64,000 nucleotides of DNA from Desmospora profundinema (GTDB taxonomy: Bacteria > Bacillota > Bacilli > Thermoactinomycetales > DSM-45169): positions 124,001 through 188,000 of the forward strand of contig NZ_JAVDQG010000001.1 in assembly GCF_031454155.1 (NCBI RefSeq). Reading direction: 5' to 3'. The notes beneath the pieces were generated by a model that saw nothing but the letters and a program-made list of their open reading frames with translations, was not told where the DNA came from and did no database searches. This document shows, one piece after another, positions 53,584 through 62,792 of this stretch (positions are counted from its first letter, which is position 1; each line of letters begins with the position of its first letter). A program made the translations under genes and the position numbers.

Positions 53584-54561
53584 TCACTTCTTTTCTATTG
53601 GTGAGTGTGGTTCCCACACGGGAGTTCCCGCCAGGATCTCCTGCCTTTGTTGATCCAGGAAACGAATCTGTTTGGGAGTCAGACGCTGACGATCCAGGTG
53701 GATTCGCAGGTACAGATGGGAAAAAATCCTGCGGTAGTCTAAGAGAATGCACAGCCGCTCTTCCGACAGGACGGGACCGGGATGTTCCGTGGTGTAACCG
53801 GTGCGCAATCCCTCCCACAGATCCCGGGCCAAGGCGTTTCGCCGATCCCGATCCTCCCGGGGAAAGACATCCAGGGCATGGTAGACAGTGACAGCCAGGT
53901 CGTAGAGATACCAGTGTCGTTCTCCGTCTCCAAAATCAAAAGCGGTGATCTTTCCATCGTGCCAGTGAAAATTACGGGAATGGAAATCACCGTGGACCAA
54001 GCCGTATTCGCTTGCACTTCTGGGCCACGCCTGCAAGGTTTTCAAAGCTTCCTTCCACCGGAAGTATAAGGGGTCCTCGCGATCGGGTGTCAGGGTGGAC
54101 CACCCTCTCTGTTCATCAAAGTGAGGGAAGTCCGATAATCCGGTTGGGGGCCGGAATCGACGGGTTTCCCGGTGAATCGCTCCCAAAAACGCTCCCCACT
54201 GTGTAAACAGGTCGCTACCGCATTCCCACTCTTGTCGAATGTCCGGAGGCGAGCCGGCTACTTTCTCCATGGACACCACAGTGAAAGAGGTTTCGCCGGC
54301 GTCGATGGTTTCGATCCACTCCCCGTTGAGGGAGCGGACGGGGCGAGCCACCGAGAGGCCGCGGGCGCGAAGGTGTTGGATCCAGGAGAGTTCCCGCTTT
54401 TGGGAGGAGGGCAGTTCTGCCGGTGAAAACTTGAGGACCCGGGCCGGTTCAGGCCTGGAGGCGAGAAAAACGTTTTGGTGAAAACCGCCCAGGGGTTTGA
54501 GCGATTCGGGGTCGAGGCCGAAACGTTCCGCCGCTGCGAAAAGCGTAGGCTTGTCAATCAT
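53584..54561 (-). CDS. Phosphotransferase, aminoglycoside/choline kinase (APH) family
   Basis: A 325-residue kinase-like protein. KPLGGFHQNVFLA is the glycine-loop region, VLKFSPAEL carries the ATP-binding Lys, YGLVHGDFHSRNFHWHDGK is the catalytic loop (HGDxxxxN) and ITAFDFGDGERHWYLYDLAV the DFG-like metal motif. Members phosphorylate small molecules such as choline, homoserine or aminoglycosides; homology does not fix the substrate. It overlaps the upstream 159-residue gene by 8 bp, so the two are cotranscribed. Confidence 0.87.
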   Translation of the reverse strand: MIDKPTLFAAAERFGLDPESLKPLGGFHQNVFLASRPEPARVLKFSPAELPSSQKRELSWIQHLRARGLSVARPVRSLNGEWIETIDAGETSFTVVSMEKVAGSPPDIRQEWECGSDLFTQWGAFLGAIHRETRRFRPPTGLSDFPHFDEQRGWSTLTPDREDPLYFRWKEALKTLQAWPRSASEYGLVHGDFHSRNFHWHDGKITAFDFGDGERHWYLYDLAVTVYHALDVFPREDRDRRNALARDLWEGLRTGYTTEHPGPVLSEERLCILLDYRRIFSHLYLRIHLDRQRLTPKQIRFLDQQRQEILAGTPVWEPHSPIEKK

Positions 54562-55033
54562 GAGAGCGATGTTCTCCTTGGATGTATTCAGGAAACTCTT
54601 CTAAAAAGGCGAGGGCCACCGCTTCGTACTCCTCATCGGGGATGTCGGCCAACTCTCCGTCTTCCAGAGCGAAAAAGTAGGGGGAATCACCGCGATGGTC
54701 ACGGTTGTAGTACATGCCCATCAGGGCTCCGCGGTGATGAAACGTGGCACCCAGCACGACGGGGAACAGCCCGTCATCCGTTTCCAGTTGGCGAAAAAAG
54801 ACCGGTTCCACTTGGTCCAGTACCATTTCCTCATACGTTTCACCGGGGTAGAGGAGATCCAGGGTATGATTGCGTTCTTCCGCGACAAAAAGCTGTTTTT
54901 TGGCTTCCTTGGGCCACACCAGCAACAAGTGCTTCACATTCTCGTGAATAAACACATATTGATGGGGTGTACGAAATTGGACATGCAAGAAACCCGCCCT
55001 CCTTGAAAGTTTGGCAGCGGTTTTTACGATCAT
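54554..55033 (-). CDS. Conserved-looking 159-residue protein, unknown
   Basis: A soluble acidic protein whose C-terminal part (GDSPYFFALEDGELADIPDE, then FLEEFPEYIQ) recalls the style of DUF1292/YrzB proteins, though I am not sure of that relation. No catalytic motif is visible. The ATG follows GGGGAGG by 10 bases. It is translationally coupled with the downstream kinase-like gene and divergent from the type II thioesterase. Confidence 0.65.
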   Translation of the reverse strand: MIVKTAAKLSRRAGFLHVQFRTPHQYVFIHENVKHLLLVWPKEAKKQLFVAEERNHTLDLLYPGETYEEMVLDQVEPVFFRQLETDDGLFPVVLGATFHHRGALMGMYYNRDHRGDSPYFFALEDGELADIPDEEYEAVALAFLEEFPEYIQGEHRSHD

Positions 55034-55091
55034 GAGCCGACAGCCTCCCCTTTTTTAATAGAACAGAGGAGTCGGCTTTTTCTTTATCGGC

Positions 55092-55120
55092 TTGTTGGTA
55101 ATTTTAAGTAAGTATATCAT
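55092..55120 (+). promoter_or_regulatory. Putative promoter of the thioesterase-Sfp pair
   Basis: TTGTTG (55092-55097) and TATCAT (55115-55120) with a 17-bp spacer, 40 bp upstream of the type II thioesterase start. Confidence 0.5.
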
Positions 55121-55159
55121 AGAAGTGATGTTTCGGGAAAGAAGGAGGGAGGGATCGAT

Positions 55160-55948
55160 ATGACGGTTGGATTAAATCATGGAATGGGCGCACCGTGGGT
55201 GGCATATCGGCAGACACCGATGGTACCGCCGCTCCTTCGCTTGTATTGTTTTCCCTATGCCGGCGGCGGTGCATCGGTGTTTCGGGAGTGGTTTTCTCAT
55301 GTTCCGGCAGCGGTGGAGGTTTGTCCGATTCAACTGCCCGGTCGGGAAACACGGATCGGGGAACTTCCATTACAAAGTGTTTCTGCGATCGTGGAACAGT
55401 TAAACCGGGAATTGGATCCCGGCGATGACGTTCCCTACGCTTTCTTCGGTCACAGTCTGGGTGCGGTATTGGCTTACGAATGGACCCGGCTGTTGGAGCA
55501 GCAGGGGAGGCCGCCTGTTCGTTTGTTTGTTTCTGCCCGTTCGGCTCCGCATCTGCCTCAATCATCCGAACCGGTTCATGCTCTTCCCGAGGAGCGCTTT
55601 GTCGCCAGGCTGCGCCAGTTAAACGGAACACCCGCCCCGATTTTGGAAAATCGGGAGCTGATAGAGTTTTTCATGCCGATCTTGCGAGCCGATTTTGCCG
55701 TCTCTGAAACCTATCAACACCGAGCAGGCCGTCCTCTGACGACGCCGATTTCCGCCATGGGCGGGCGGGAAGATCAGGAGGTCTCCCTGGAAGACCTAGA
55801 GGCATGGTCCGGCCATACGGATGCTCATTTTTCCCTGCGGTTGTTTCCGGGGGATCACTTTTATCTTCATGACCAGCGGGAATTGCTGATTCGGTTTATA
55901 TGGGAAGAACTACATAACGAAAACGTCCTCGTCCGCGATCCGGGGTAA
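55160..55948 (+). CDS. Type II thioesterase (NRPS/PKS-associated, SrfAD/GrsT-like)
   Basis: A 262-residue alpha/beta hydrolase that removes wrong or stalled acyl groups from carrier-protein phosphopantetheine arms. LYCFPYAGGGASVFREWFSH is the N-terminal signature, PIQLPGRETRIGE follows, YAFFGHSLGAVLAYEWTRLL contains the nucleophile Ser, and LFPGDHFYLHDQ the catalytic His. It lies 4 bp before the Sfp-type transferase gene. No NRPS or PKS gene is present within this window. The start has GAAGGAGGGAGG. Confidence 0.93.
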   Translation: MTVGLNHGMGAPWVAYRQTPMVPPLLRLYCFPYAGGGASVFREWFSHVPAAVEVCPIQLPGRETRIGELPLQSVSAIVEQLNRELDPGDDVPYAFFGHSLGAVLAYEWTRLLEQQGRPPVRLFVSARSAPHLPQSSEPVHALPEERFVARLRQLNGTPAPILENRELIEFFMPILRADFAVSETYQHRAGRPLTTPISAMGGREDQEVSLEDLEAWSGHTDAHFSLRLFPGDHFYLHDQRELLIRFIWEELHNENVLVRDPG

Positions 55949-55952
55949 AAAG

Positions 55953-56666
55953 ATGTCTTCATTATCATGGTTTCCCGGATTGGAAGACCATCGTGTGGGG
56001 GATGTTCACCTCTGGTGGGCTCCACTGGATCATTCCGCTTCTCTGGTGAAAAAGATGGAAGCGTGCCTGGCGGCGGAGGAAAAAGAGCGCGCTCAGCGCC
56101 TGGTTCGATGGCAGGATCGAAAACGATGGATCGTAAGCCGGGGATTGTTGCGACATCTTTTATCTGCCGTAACGGGTGAAGAGGCGGAAAAGCTGTGTTT
56201 TCAATACGGTCTCCACGGCAAGCCGGTATTAAGGGGGTATGATTGTCCATTTAACCTGTCTCATTCCCATGACTGGGTGGTGATCGCCGTATCCCCCTCC
56301 TCTCCGGTGGGAGTGGATGTGGAACGGGTTTGTCCTGACCTGGAAGCGGACAAGCTGATTGACCTGGTGATGAGTCCTTCGGAAAAAACGGAATGGAAAA
56401 AGCTGCCGGCAGAAGGGCGATTGGTCGCTTTTTTTCGGTTGTGGACCCGGAAAGAGGCAGTGGTGAAAGCGGCGGGGGAAGGGTTGTCCCGGTCTCTGCC
56501 CGGCTTTTCGGTGGGATGGCAGCCGGATCGATACGGGCATGTGGATGAAAAAGGAGTGGAGTGGGAGGTGGTTTCCCTCGATTGGATCCCCGGTTATGAG
56601 ATGGCCTGTTGTATAGGAAGCAGGAGTGCTGTAGCGGATTGGAGGAGAAGAACGCTTCAGGGATAA
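55953..56666 (+). CDS. 4'-phosphopantetheinyl transferase, Sfp type
   Basis: A 237-residue enzyme that attaches phosphopantetheine from CoA to carrier proteins. SSPVGVDVERVCPDLEAD contains the Mg-binding Asp/Glu, and FFRLWTRKEAVVKAAGEGL is the WxxKEAxxK motif; PFNLSHSHDWVVIAVS precedes them. The length (compare about 224 for Sfp) fits the broad-specificity group that activates NRPS/PKS. It is cotranscribed with the type II thioesterase. Confidence 0.95.
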   Translation: MSSLSWFPGLEDHRVGDVHLWWAPLDHSASLVKKMEACLAAEEKERAQRLVRWQDRKRWIVSRGLLRHLLSAVTGEEAEKLCFQYGLHGKPVLRGYDCPFNLSHSHDWVVIAVSPSSPVGVDVERVCPDLEADKLIDLVMSPSEKTEWKKLPAEGRLVAFFRLWTRKEAVVKAAGEGLSRSLPGFSVGWQPDRYGHVDEKGVEWEVVSLDWIPGYEMACCIGSRSAVADWRRRTLQG

Positions 56667-56675
56667 GGCAATGAA

Positions 56676-56713
56676 GGACCGCCGCGGGATGTTACCGATT
56701 CCGTCGGTGGTCC
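56676..56713. terminator. Terminator-like inverted repeat
   Basis: GGACCGCCG / CGGTGGTCC stem (one G-T pair) between the convergent Sfp and cupredoxin genes; T-rich sequence follows on the plus strand. Confidence 0.55.
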
Positions 56714-56726
56714 ATTCTTGTTTCAT

Positions 56727-57200
56727 TCATGGTGATTCCTGATCCAGCACCGTGATGTAAGCCACCATGGGTCCTTTGTCTTCGGACTGATGGTGGTTGT
56801 GGCAGATCAACCGGAACGTTCCCGTTTGGTTCGCTTCAAAGCGGATGGTGGTAGTCTGTCCTTTTTTAACGGTTCCGGATTGATTATAGCCTTCCAACGT
56901 GAAATGGTGTTCCTTGCCGTGAATCCCGTGCAGGACCAGACGGACCCGATCGCCTTTGTGCAGAACGAGGGTACCCGGATCCCACCGGTATACTTCGATC
57001 ACTTTTCCACCGATACGGGTTTCAAATTCGGTGGTCACCAGGTGGTAGGTTTGTTCCTCATGGGGCGGTGACGCGACCTCCTCCACTTCTTCCATCATGG
57101 TTTTACCGTCAAACCACGGAATGGGGAGCAGGGCCGTCGTTCCGATTAACACAAACGCAAACGCGAGGCTGAGTTGCAGCCACTGGCGGGAGGTAATCAT
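56727..57200 (-). CDS. Membrane-anchored cupredoxin-domain protein
   Basis: A 157-residue protein with one N-terminal membrane anchor (about residues 6-27) and an extracellular cupredoxin fold. The copper ligands appear to be His in IHGKEHHFTLEGY and the C-terminal cluster RLICHNHHQSEDKGPM (Cys, His and Met), as in COX2-like and nitrosocyanin-like single-domain cupredoxins. Electron transfer or copper handling at the cell surface is likely. The ATG follows AAGGAGGGACCGT, which is better than the longer start at 57227. Confidence 0.85.
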   Translation of the reverse strand: MITSRQWLQLSLAFAFVLIGTTALLPIPWFDGKTMMEEVEEVASPPHEEQTYHLVTTEFETRIGGKVIEVYRWDPGTLVLHKGDRVRLVLHGIHGKEHHFTLEGYNQSGTVKKGQTTTIRFEANQTGTFRLICHNHHQSEDKGPMVAYITVLDQESP

Positions 57201-57345
57201 ACGGTCCCTCCTTGACGTTTTTTCCACAGTTTTGACGGATCACCACTGCTTTAATCCGGTTAAGACCCATGTTTTGGAATTTGAATCAATGGGAGGGGAA
57301 AGCATATAATAAGAACAAGAACAAATGTTCCGGATGTGAAGCGGC

Positions 57346-57621
57346 ATGATCGATGAAACCCTTCGACAAGCTTACCGGCAAGGGGTTCCGGTACAACTCA
57401 TCTACCTGGACCAAAAGGGGCGTATTTCAGAGCGCTGTGTTCGGCTTTATGCCCTACAGCGGGAAGAAATCTCGGCTTATTGCTTCAGTCGCCGATCCTA
57501 TCGCCGGTTTAAACGGGAACGGGTACTGGCTGCCGAACTGCGGCACCATTTTTTCCAATGGGGGATGCAGCCGGAGAAAGGGAACGCCTCCACTGATCCA
57601 GGAATCCCGCCCATCGGGTGA
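57346..57621 (+). CDS. Small WYL-like domain protein
   Basis: A 91-residue protein whose residues 1-66 look like a stand-alone WYL domain fragment (MIDETLRQAYRQGVPVQLIY, then CVRLYALQREEISAYCFSRR and SYRRFKRERV). WYL domains sense ligands, often nucleotides or nucleic-acid ends, and are usually fused to helix-turn-helix domains; none is present here. Short stand-alone versions occur in Bacillales. Function is unknown. Confidence 0.7.
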   Translation: MIDETLRQAYRQGVPVQLIYLDQKGRISERCVRLYALQREEISAYCFSRRSYRRFKRERVLAAELRHHFFQWGMQPEKGNASTDPGIPPIG

Positions 57622-57781
57622 ACGGTTGTCGCCAAACTGTAACGCTTTCAAAAACCCCGGTTGTTTTCCCTTGCAGAAAAGCATGCTATACTAAACGGGG
57701 AAGACGTGTCACGGGAACGGTGTGTTCCCGCCGAAGCCAGGCCTTCCCCCGGGAAGGCTGATCAATGCAGGAGGGTGGATC

Positions 57782-57922
57782 ATGAGCTCCGAAGTGAATT
57801 CCAACAACCACGAAAACCGGGAAAACGACTTTCTGGATATGGTCGTGGGAACAGCGGTCTTTACCGCCTTTTTCATGGGCATCGCGCTGGTGGGCGGCGT
57901 ATTGGCCTTTTTCCTCAAATGA
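57782..57922 (+). CDS. 46-residue single-pass membrane protein (possibly YqzM-like)
   Basis: A small protein with a hydrophilic, Asn/Glu-rich N-terminus (SSEVNSNNHENRENDFLDM) and one hydrophobic helix (about residues 21-44). The start follows GCAGGAGGGTGGATC, a strong ribosome binding site, which supports its being a real gene. The END.LD pattern before the helix resembles YqzM of B. subtilis, but I am not certain. Its stop overlaps the possible ATG of the following lipoprotein gene. Confidence 0.65.
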   Translation: MSSEVNSNNHENRENDFLDMVVGTAVFTAFFMGIALVGGVLAFFLK

Positions 57923-59061
57923 AGAATGGAACAGGGCGGAGGGCTGAGGGATCAGCCCTCCCTTTCGTGGGGCGGCGATGGCTGGCGGGATGTCTGATTC
58001 CACTGCTGGTGACGGGTTGCTCCCTGGATCTGGGTCCGTTGACCCAGGCGGAATCCATTTCTTCGGAAAGGGGCGGATCGTCTGATCAGCATCCGATCCG
58101 GCTGATGGTGGATGATGAAGAGAAAACCGTCCAGCAAGCCAGTTTGCTCACACCGGAAGGAAAGCGGGTGGATATGACCCGGAACACCTACATAAGTAGC
58201 TGGAATGAGCTTCTGGCCGGTCCGTGGGAATCCTCGTTCCAATCGAGTCACGATGTCAACCGCGAGTATCCCTTGACATGGGTGCTTCGGATTCGTGGGG
58301 AGGAGCCGGTTCTTTTCCGGTTGGGAAAAGACGGGGCGTATTGGCGGGGGAAACGATACCATGGGAATACGGCAGGTGCGCTTTATCAGGCATCGATGCA
58401 AGTGTTGGCCGCAGAACGGCTGGATGAAATCAGCCGGGGATCGTCTTTCCGCCTGGTTGCCCGGGACACCCGTCAGCAGACGGATTGGTTTGATCGGGAA
58501 GCCGATGAATGGCTTCGCAAGATATCAGATGCTCAATATCAGTCGTTCAATCCAGCCAAGGTGGAAGGTTTGTCTTTATTTCCGTCTTATGAATGGGTGG
58601 TGCGCGGGCTGGACCGGCCTGCTTCTGTCCGGTTGGTGGATGAGCGTCGTTTTCTGCTTGTCTACGGGGCGGAGACGTATCTGTTTGCGGCGGAAAACAG
58701 CGGCTATCGCCAAGCGGAAGAGCATTTGGTTCCCCGGTCGCCTCCTTCTCATGATATCTTGTCACTCTTGGAAGAAAAATTAGTGGAGACCACTTGGGCC
58801 GAAAACGGCAAGCGCAATCGATATCCGTCGTCGCCCGCAGCAGAACAATCGGTGCGCCAGTGGATCCGGAAAACCGCTGCCTGCGAGGAAGACAAGGGGT
58901 CCCATGTTGGCAAAGAGCCACTTCTTACGCTATACTTTCAGAGAGCCGAGAAGGTTCGTCCGGTGGAGATTTTTGAAAACGGTTATCGGTTGAACGGAGG
59001 GGCTGTAATCCCTTGTTCCGGTATCGATCGACGGGCCCGTTCCCTGGTGGAGAACGGGTGA
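57919..59061 (+). CDS. Lipoprotein of unknown function
   Basis: A 380-residue predicted lipoprotein. A signal peptide ([16 protein letters not shown]) places the lipid-modified Cys at about residue 34 if the ATG overlapping the preceding stop is used. A GTG at 57967 (MGRRWLAGC) would give a more usual leader and would lie after the hairpin at 57938-57961; both are possible. The mature protein has no recognised catalytic motif; residues 80-140 and 220-260 have beta-rich patterns ([20 protein letters not shown]). It precedes sucCD, but no shared role is apparent. Confidence 0.7.
   Translation: MKNGTGRRAEGSALPFVGRRWLAGCLIPLLVTGCSLDLGPLTQAESISSERGGSSDQHPIRLMVDDEEKTVQQASLLTPEGKRVDMTRNTYISSWNELLAGPWESSFQSSHDVNREYPLTWVLRIRGEEPVLFRLGKDGAYWRGKRYHGNTAGALYQASMQVLAAERLDEISRGSSFRLVARDTRQQTDWFDREADEWLRKISDAQYQSFNPAKVEGLSLFPSYEWVVRGLDRPASVRLVDERRFLLVYGAETYLFAAENSGYRQAEEHLVPRSPPSHDILSLLEEKLVETTWAENGKRNRYPSSPAAEQSVRQWIRKTAACEEDKGSHVGKEPLLTLYFQRAEKVRPVEIFENGYRLNGGAVIPCSGIDRRARSLVENG
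57938..57961 (+). terminator. Hairpin at the start of the lipoprotein gene
   Basis: A perfect 10-bp inverted repeat GGAGGGCTGA / TCAGCCCTCC with a GGGA loop and a weak CTTTC tail. It may terminate the 46-residue gene or modulate translation of the lipoprotein. Confidence 0.5.
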
Positions 59062-59147
59062 CGAAAACCCCGTTTGGCACGGCTGTGCCGGGCTTTTTCA
59101 TGTATCGCAATAAACACGGAATCATTCGATGGACAGGGGGATGGGGC

Positions 59148-60308
59148 ATGAACGTACATGAGTACCAGGGTAAAGAAGTCTTAAAACAGTACGGAGCGGT
59201 GGTTCCCCGCGGCCAAGTGGCTTTCACGCCCGATGAGGCGGTGGAAGCGGCCCAAAACCTCGGTGGAGATCTGTGGGTGGTGAAAGCCCAGATCCACGCA
59301 GGTGGACGCGGAAAAGCCGGCGGAGTGAAACTGGCCCGCAGTTTGGACGAAGTGAAAGCGATTGCGACCGAATTGCTGGGTAAAACGCTGGTGACCCACC
59401 AAACCGGACCGGAAGGAAAAGAAGTAAAACGCCTTCTGGTTGAAGAAGGATGTGCGATCCAGAAGGAATACTACGTGGGAGTGGTGATTGACCGATCCCA
59501 TAACCGCGTTACCATGATGGCTTCGGAAGAAGGCGGAACCGAAATCGAAGAAGTGGCCGCCCGCACGCCCGAAAAAATCATTAAGGTGACGGTGGATCCC
59601 GCAGTCGGTCTCCTTCCCTTCCAAGCCCGTCAACTGGCTTACGCGATCGGCATTCCCAAAAAGCTGACCAACCAAGCGGTTAAATTCATGTTGGGTCTCT
59701 ACCAGGCTTTTGTGGACAAGGATGCATCCCTGGCGGAGATCAACCCGCTCATTACGACGGAAGACGGCCGCGTCATGGCATTGGACGCCAAGCTGAACTT
59801 TGATTCCAACGCCTTGTACCGCCATGCGGACATCTTGGAACTGCGGGATCTGGATGAAGAAGACCCCAAAGAGATTCAAGCGTCCAAGTACGATCTTTCT
59901 TACATTGCACTGGACGGCAACATCGGTTGCATGGTCAACGGTGCGGGGCTTGCCATGGCGACCATGGACATTATTAAACATTACGGCGGTGAACCGGCCA
60001 ACTTCCTGGATGTAGGGGGCGGTGCCACCACGGAGAAAGTGACGGAAGCCTTTAAGATCATTCTGGACGACCCCAATGTAAAAGGCATTCTGGTCAACAT
60101 CTTCGGCGGCATCATGAAATGTGATGTGATTGCGGAAGGCGTAGTGGAGGCGGCCAAGCAAGTGGGATTGGATCGTCCGCTGGTCGTCCGGCTGGAAGGA
60201 ACCAACGTCGAACTCGGGAAAAAGATTTTGAATGAGTCCGGCCTGAAAATCACCGCGGCGGATTCGATGGAAGATGCCGCGCGGAAAATCGTATCGCTGG
60301 TGCAATAA
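59148..60308 (+). CDS. sucC: Succinyl-CoA synthetase, beta subunit
   Basis: A 386-residue ATP-grasp subunit of succinate--CoA ligase (TCA cycle, substrate-level phosphorylation). [20 protein letters not shown] is the family N-terminus, [20 protein letters not shown] holds the nucleotide-binding loop, and [20 protein letters not shown] the C-terminal signature. The ATG is preceded by a G-rich GGGGGATGGGGC. It is followed 40 bp later by sucD. Confidence 0.97.
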   Translation: MNVHEYQGKEVLKQYGAVVPRGQVAFTPDEAVEAAQNLGGDLWVVKAQIHAGGRGKAGGVKLARSLDEVKAIATELLGKTLVTHQTGPEGKEVKRLLVEEGCAIQKEYYVGVVIDRSHNRVTMMASEEGGTEIEEVAARTPEKIIKVTVDPAVGLLPFQARQLAYAIGIPKKLTNQAVKFMLGLYQAFVDKDASLAEINPLITTEDGRVMALDAKLNFDSNALYRHADILELRDLDEEDPKEIQASKYDLSYIALDGNIGCMVNGAGLAMATMDIIKHYGGEPANFLDVGGGATTEKVTEAFKIILDDPNVKGILVNIFGGIMKCDVIAEGVVEAAKQVGLDRPLVVRLEGTNVELGKKILNESGLKITAADSMEDAARKIVSLVQ

Positions 60309-60348
60309 CGGGATCCACTTCAACTCAACGGGAAAGGCGGGTTCAACC

Positions 60349-61254
60349 TTGAGCATCTTCGTCAATCAAGACACGAAAGTTATCACCCAAGGGATTACAG
60401 GCTCCAACGGCCTGTTCCATACGAAGCAGGCGATTGAATACGGCACTAAGGTCGTCGGCGGGGTGACCCCCGGCAAGGGCGGCACTGAAGTGGAAGGGGT
60501 TCCGGTATTCAACACCGTGAAGGAAGCGGTGGAAGCCACCGGCGCCAACGCCTCCGCCATCTACGTTCCCCCGGCCTTCGCTGCCGATGCGATCATGGAG
60601 GCGGTGGATGCGGAACTGGATCTGGTCGTCTGCATTACCGAAGGGATACCGGTATTGGACATGGTGAAGGTACGCCGGTATATGGAAGGGAAGAAAACGC
60701 GGCTGGTCGGCCCCAACTGCCCGGGCGTCATCACTCCCGGCGAGTGCAAGATCGGGATCATGCCCGGATATATTCACACACCGGGCCGGGTGGGCATCGT
60801 CTCCCGCAGCGGAACCCTCACCTATGAAGCGGTCCACCAGCTGACGACCCGGGGCATCGGCCAGTCCACCGCTGTCGGAATCGGGGGAGACCCGGTAAAC
60901 GGAACGGACTTTATCGATGTGCTGAAGGAATTTGAAAAAGATACAGACACGGCGGCCGTCATCATGATCGGTGAAATCGGCGGCACTGCCGAAGAAGAGG
61001 CGGCGGATTGGATCCGGGCCAACATGACTAAACCGGTTGTCGGTTTTATCGGAGGTCAGACGGCTCCTCCGGGAAAACGGATGGGTCATGCCGGGGCGAT
61101 CATCTCCGGCGGCAAGGGAACAGCCGCAGAAAAGATCGCCAAGCTGGAGGAAAGCGGAGTCGCTGTCGCTCCCACTCCCGCGGTCATCGGGGAAACGCTC
61201 AACCGTGTCCTGGAAGAGAAAGGCCTCTTGGCAGATTGCATCACCAAGAACTGA
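60349..61254 (+). CDS. sucD: Succinyl-CoA synthetase, alpha subunit
   Basis: A 301-residue CoA-binding subunit. [20 protein letters not shown] is the CoA-binding Rossmann N-terminus, [20 protein letters not shown] the first signature, and [20 protein letters not shown] carries the phosphohistidine. A TTG start after GGGAAAGGCGGG gives the normal length. It pairs with sucC and is followed by a terminator and dprA, the Bacillus order. Confidence 0.97.
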   Translation: MSIFVNQDTKVITQGITGSNGLFHTKQAIEYGTKVVGGVTPGKGGTEVEGVPVFNTVKEAVEATGANASAIYVPPAFAADAIMEAVDAELDLVVCITEGIPVLDMVKVRRYMEGKKTRLVGPNCPGVITPGECKIGIMPGYIHTPGRVGIVSRSGTLTYEAVHQLTTRGIGQSTAVGIGGDPVNGTDFIDVLKEFEKDTDTAAVIMIGEIGGTAEEEAADWIRANMTKPVVGFIGGQTAPPGKRMGHAGAIISGGKGTAAEKIAKLEESGVAVAPTPAVIGETLNRVLEEKGLLADCITKN

Positions 61255-61257
61255 CAT

Positions 61258-61303
61258 CCAAAAAGGAGGGACCTCTTACGGGAGGTTCCTCCTTTTTGGG
61301 TTC
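61258..61303 (+). terminator. Rho-independent terminator after sucD
   Basis: CCAAAAAGGAGG / CCTCCTTTTTGG outer stem plus an inner ACCTC / GAGGT stem, following the sucCD pair. Confidence 0.75.
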
Positions 61304-61321
61304 ATGAGGGAGGATGACGGG

Positions 61322-62419
61322 ATGGGGAAAACCGGGTGGGATCGACGGGACGGATTGATCGCCGTGCACCAGATCCAAGGAGTGGGATGGCATACCTTGG
61401 ATCGGATGTTGCGGGCGGGGTGGAAACCGGATGCCCCGGTTGCGGGAGAGCACGAGGAGGAAGCGGGGTTGTCGGTACAGCTGTCGGAGCGGATCCGGGA
61501 GAAGTGGACGCCTTCCTTTATCCGCCATGTGGCTCATGAGCTCTGCCAGCGGAATATATGGGCGCTGACTTTATGGGACGAGGAATACCCCGCATTGCTG
61601 CGGGAGCTGCCGCAGCCGCCCTGGATCCTCTATGGAAAGGGGGATGGGTCGATTCTGCAACATCCTTGCTTAGCCGTGGTGGGAACGAGAAAGCCCACCA
61701 CTTACGGCAAACGGGCAGCTTCGATGTTGGTAACGGAGGCCGTCGCCCAGGGATGGACCGTTGTCAGCGGGATGGCGGCAGGGGTGGATGGAGAAGCCCA
61801 CCGGGGCGCGTTGGAAGCGGGCGGACGAACGGCAGCCGTACTGGGGTGCGGGGTGGATGTGGTCTACCCGAAACACCACCGCTCCCTCTATGAGCGCCTG
61901 GCGGCGGAAGGGCTCATTCTTTCCGAAGCGCCGCCGGGCACCCAACCCCATCCAGGCCTGTTTCCGCAACGGAATCGAATTATCAGCGGACTCAGTATGG
62001 GGGTGCTGGTGGTGGAAGCGGCGGAAAGGAGCGGCTCCCTCATCACAGCCGACTTCGGAATGGAACAAGGCAGGGAGGTGTTTGCCGTTCCGGGGCCGAT
62101 CACCTCGGAACAGAGCCGGGGCACCAACCGTCTCATCCAGCAGGGAGCCAAATGCGTACTTTCCGCTGAGGATATCGCCGAAGAGTTTTCCCACTTGTCC
62201 GGCTGGTGTCCCGTGACCAAGGCGAAGGAAGAAACGCCGTCCGTAAGCGATACGGAAAGCCGGTTATTATCGCTGTTCCAAGACGAGCCGGTTGATTTGG
62301 AACATTTGGCTGAGAAGATGGGGTGCCCTCTCGGTGAGATCCACGGAATCTTGTTGACCCTGCAGGTAAAGGGATTGGTTCGGCAATTGCCGGGGGCGCG
62401 GTTTGAACGGAAGGGGTGA
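61322..62419 (+). CDS. dprA: DNA-processing protein DprA (Smf)
   Basis: A 365-residue Rossmann-like protein that loads RecA onto incoming single-stranded DNA during natural transformation. AVVGTRKPTTYGKRAASMLV starts the Rossmann domain, followed by VVSGMAAGVDGEAHRGALEA, PGLFPQRNRIISGLSMGVLV and SLITADFGMEQGREVFAVPG, all DprA signatures. A C-terminal winged-helix-like domain spans about residues 305-360. The ATG after GGAGGATGACGGG is used. Next to sucD as in Bacillus; topA, the usual next gene, is not seen in the window. Confidence 0.95.
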   Translation: MGKTGWDRRDGLIAVHQIQGVGWHTLDRMLRAGWKPDAPVAGEHEEEAGLSVQLSERIREKWTPSFIRHVAHELCQRNIWALTLWDEEYPALLRELPQPPWILYGKGDGSILQHPCLAVVGTRKPTTYGKRAASMLVTEAVAQGWTVVSGMAAGVDGEAHRGALEAGGRTAAVLGCGVDVVYPKHHRSLYERLAAEGLILSEAPPGTQPHPGLFPQRNRIISGLSMGVLVVEAAERSGSLITADFGMEQGREVFAVPGPITSEQSRGTNRLIQQGAKCVLSAEDIAEEFSHLSGWCPVTKAKEETPSVSDTESRLLSLFQDEPVDLEHLAEKMGCPLGEIHGILLTLQVKGLVRQLPGARFERKG

Positions 62420-62666
62420 GTCACTTCTAATGACTTCTTTTTATAAACGGGAGAAATCTTTAGGGTAAGGGATACGCTTTTTTGCGACAAGATGTGTATG
62501 GCTTTCGGAGGATGGATATATGAGCAAACACCTGTCATATGTTATGATTCCGTATCGGTTGTTACTACAAAGGCTTAAAGCTACTGACAAGAGTCAGCAG
62601 CTTTGCCGAGGATGTATATAATAGTGGCACATATACGAAATATAGGAGGCTTTTCTTATCCGCTTA
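62420..62666. other. Intergenic region between dprA and the peptide gene
   Basis: Holds a weak terminator-like AGTCA / TGACT repeat after dprA (about 62419-62441) and a better hairpin AAAGCTACTGAC / GTCAGCAGCTTT (62576-62603) that could end the minus-strand regulator-peptide transcript. A 33-codon ORF with a ribosome binding site (62520-62621, plus) overlaps that hairpin and is not called as a gene. Confidence 0.4.
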
Positions 62667-62792
62667 TTATGATCTTTCAGGGACGTTGAGCGGGGTTATT
62701 TCCGAAGATGCGACGATGTCAGTGGATTCGGTAAAAGCGAAAAAGCCAGCGATCACAAGCATAGCAAACGCAATTTTAGTCCATTTCGTCAA
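62667..62792 (-). CDS. Candidate secreted signalling peptide precursor (Phr/NprX-like)
   Basis: A 41-residue ORF at the 3' end of the TPR regulator gene, overlapping it by 17 bp in another frame. The TTG start follows AAGGAGGGTGATTTTT, a strong ribosome binding site. The product has a classic export signal (basic MTKWTK, hydrophobic IAFAMLVIAGFFAF) and a short C-terminal region (SSEITPLNVPERS) that would be the source of the mature oligopeptide. Size, signal, position and orientation match phr, nprX and aimP genes of RRNPP systems. Which residues form the active peptide is unknown. Confidence 0.8.
   Translation of the reverse strand: MTKWTKIAFAMLVIAGFFAFTESTDIVASSEITPLNVPERS

Noticed and set aside
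59181-61257. Minus-strand open frames of 394 and 304 codons
   Set aside because: Antisense shadows of sucC and sucD.
62520-62621. 33-codon plus-strand ORF with a fair ribosome binding site after dprA
   Set aside because: It runs through a terminator-like hairpin (62576-62603), has no export signal or known family, and is short enough to be chance.
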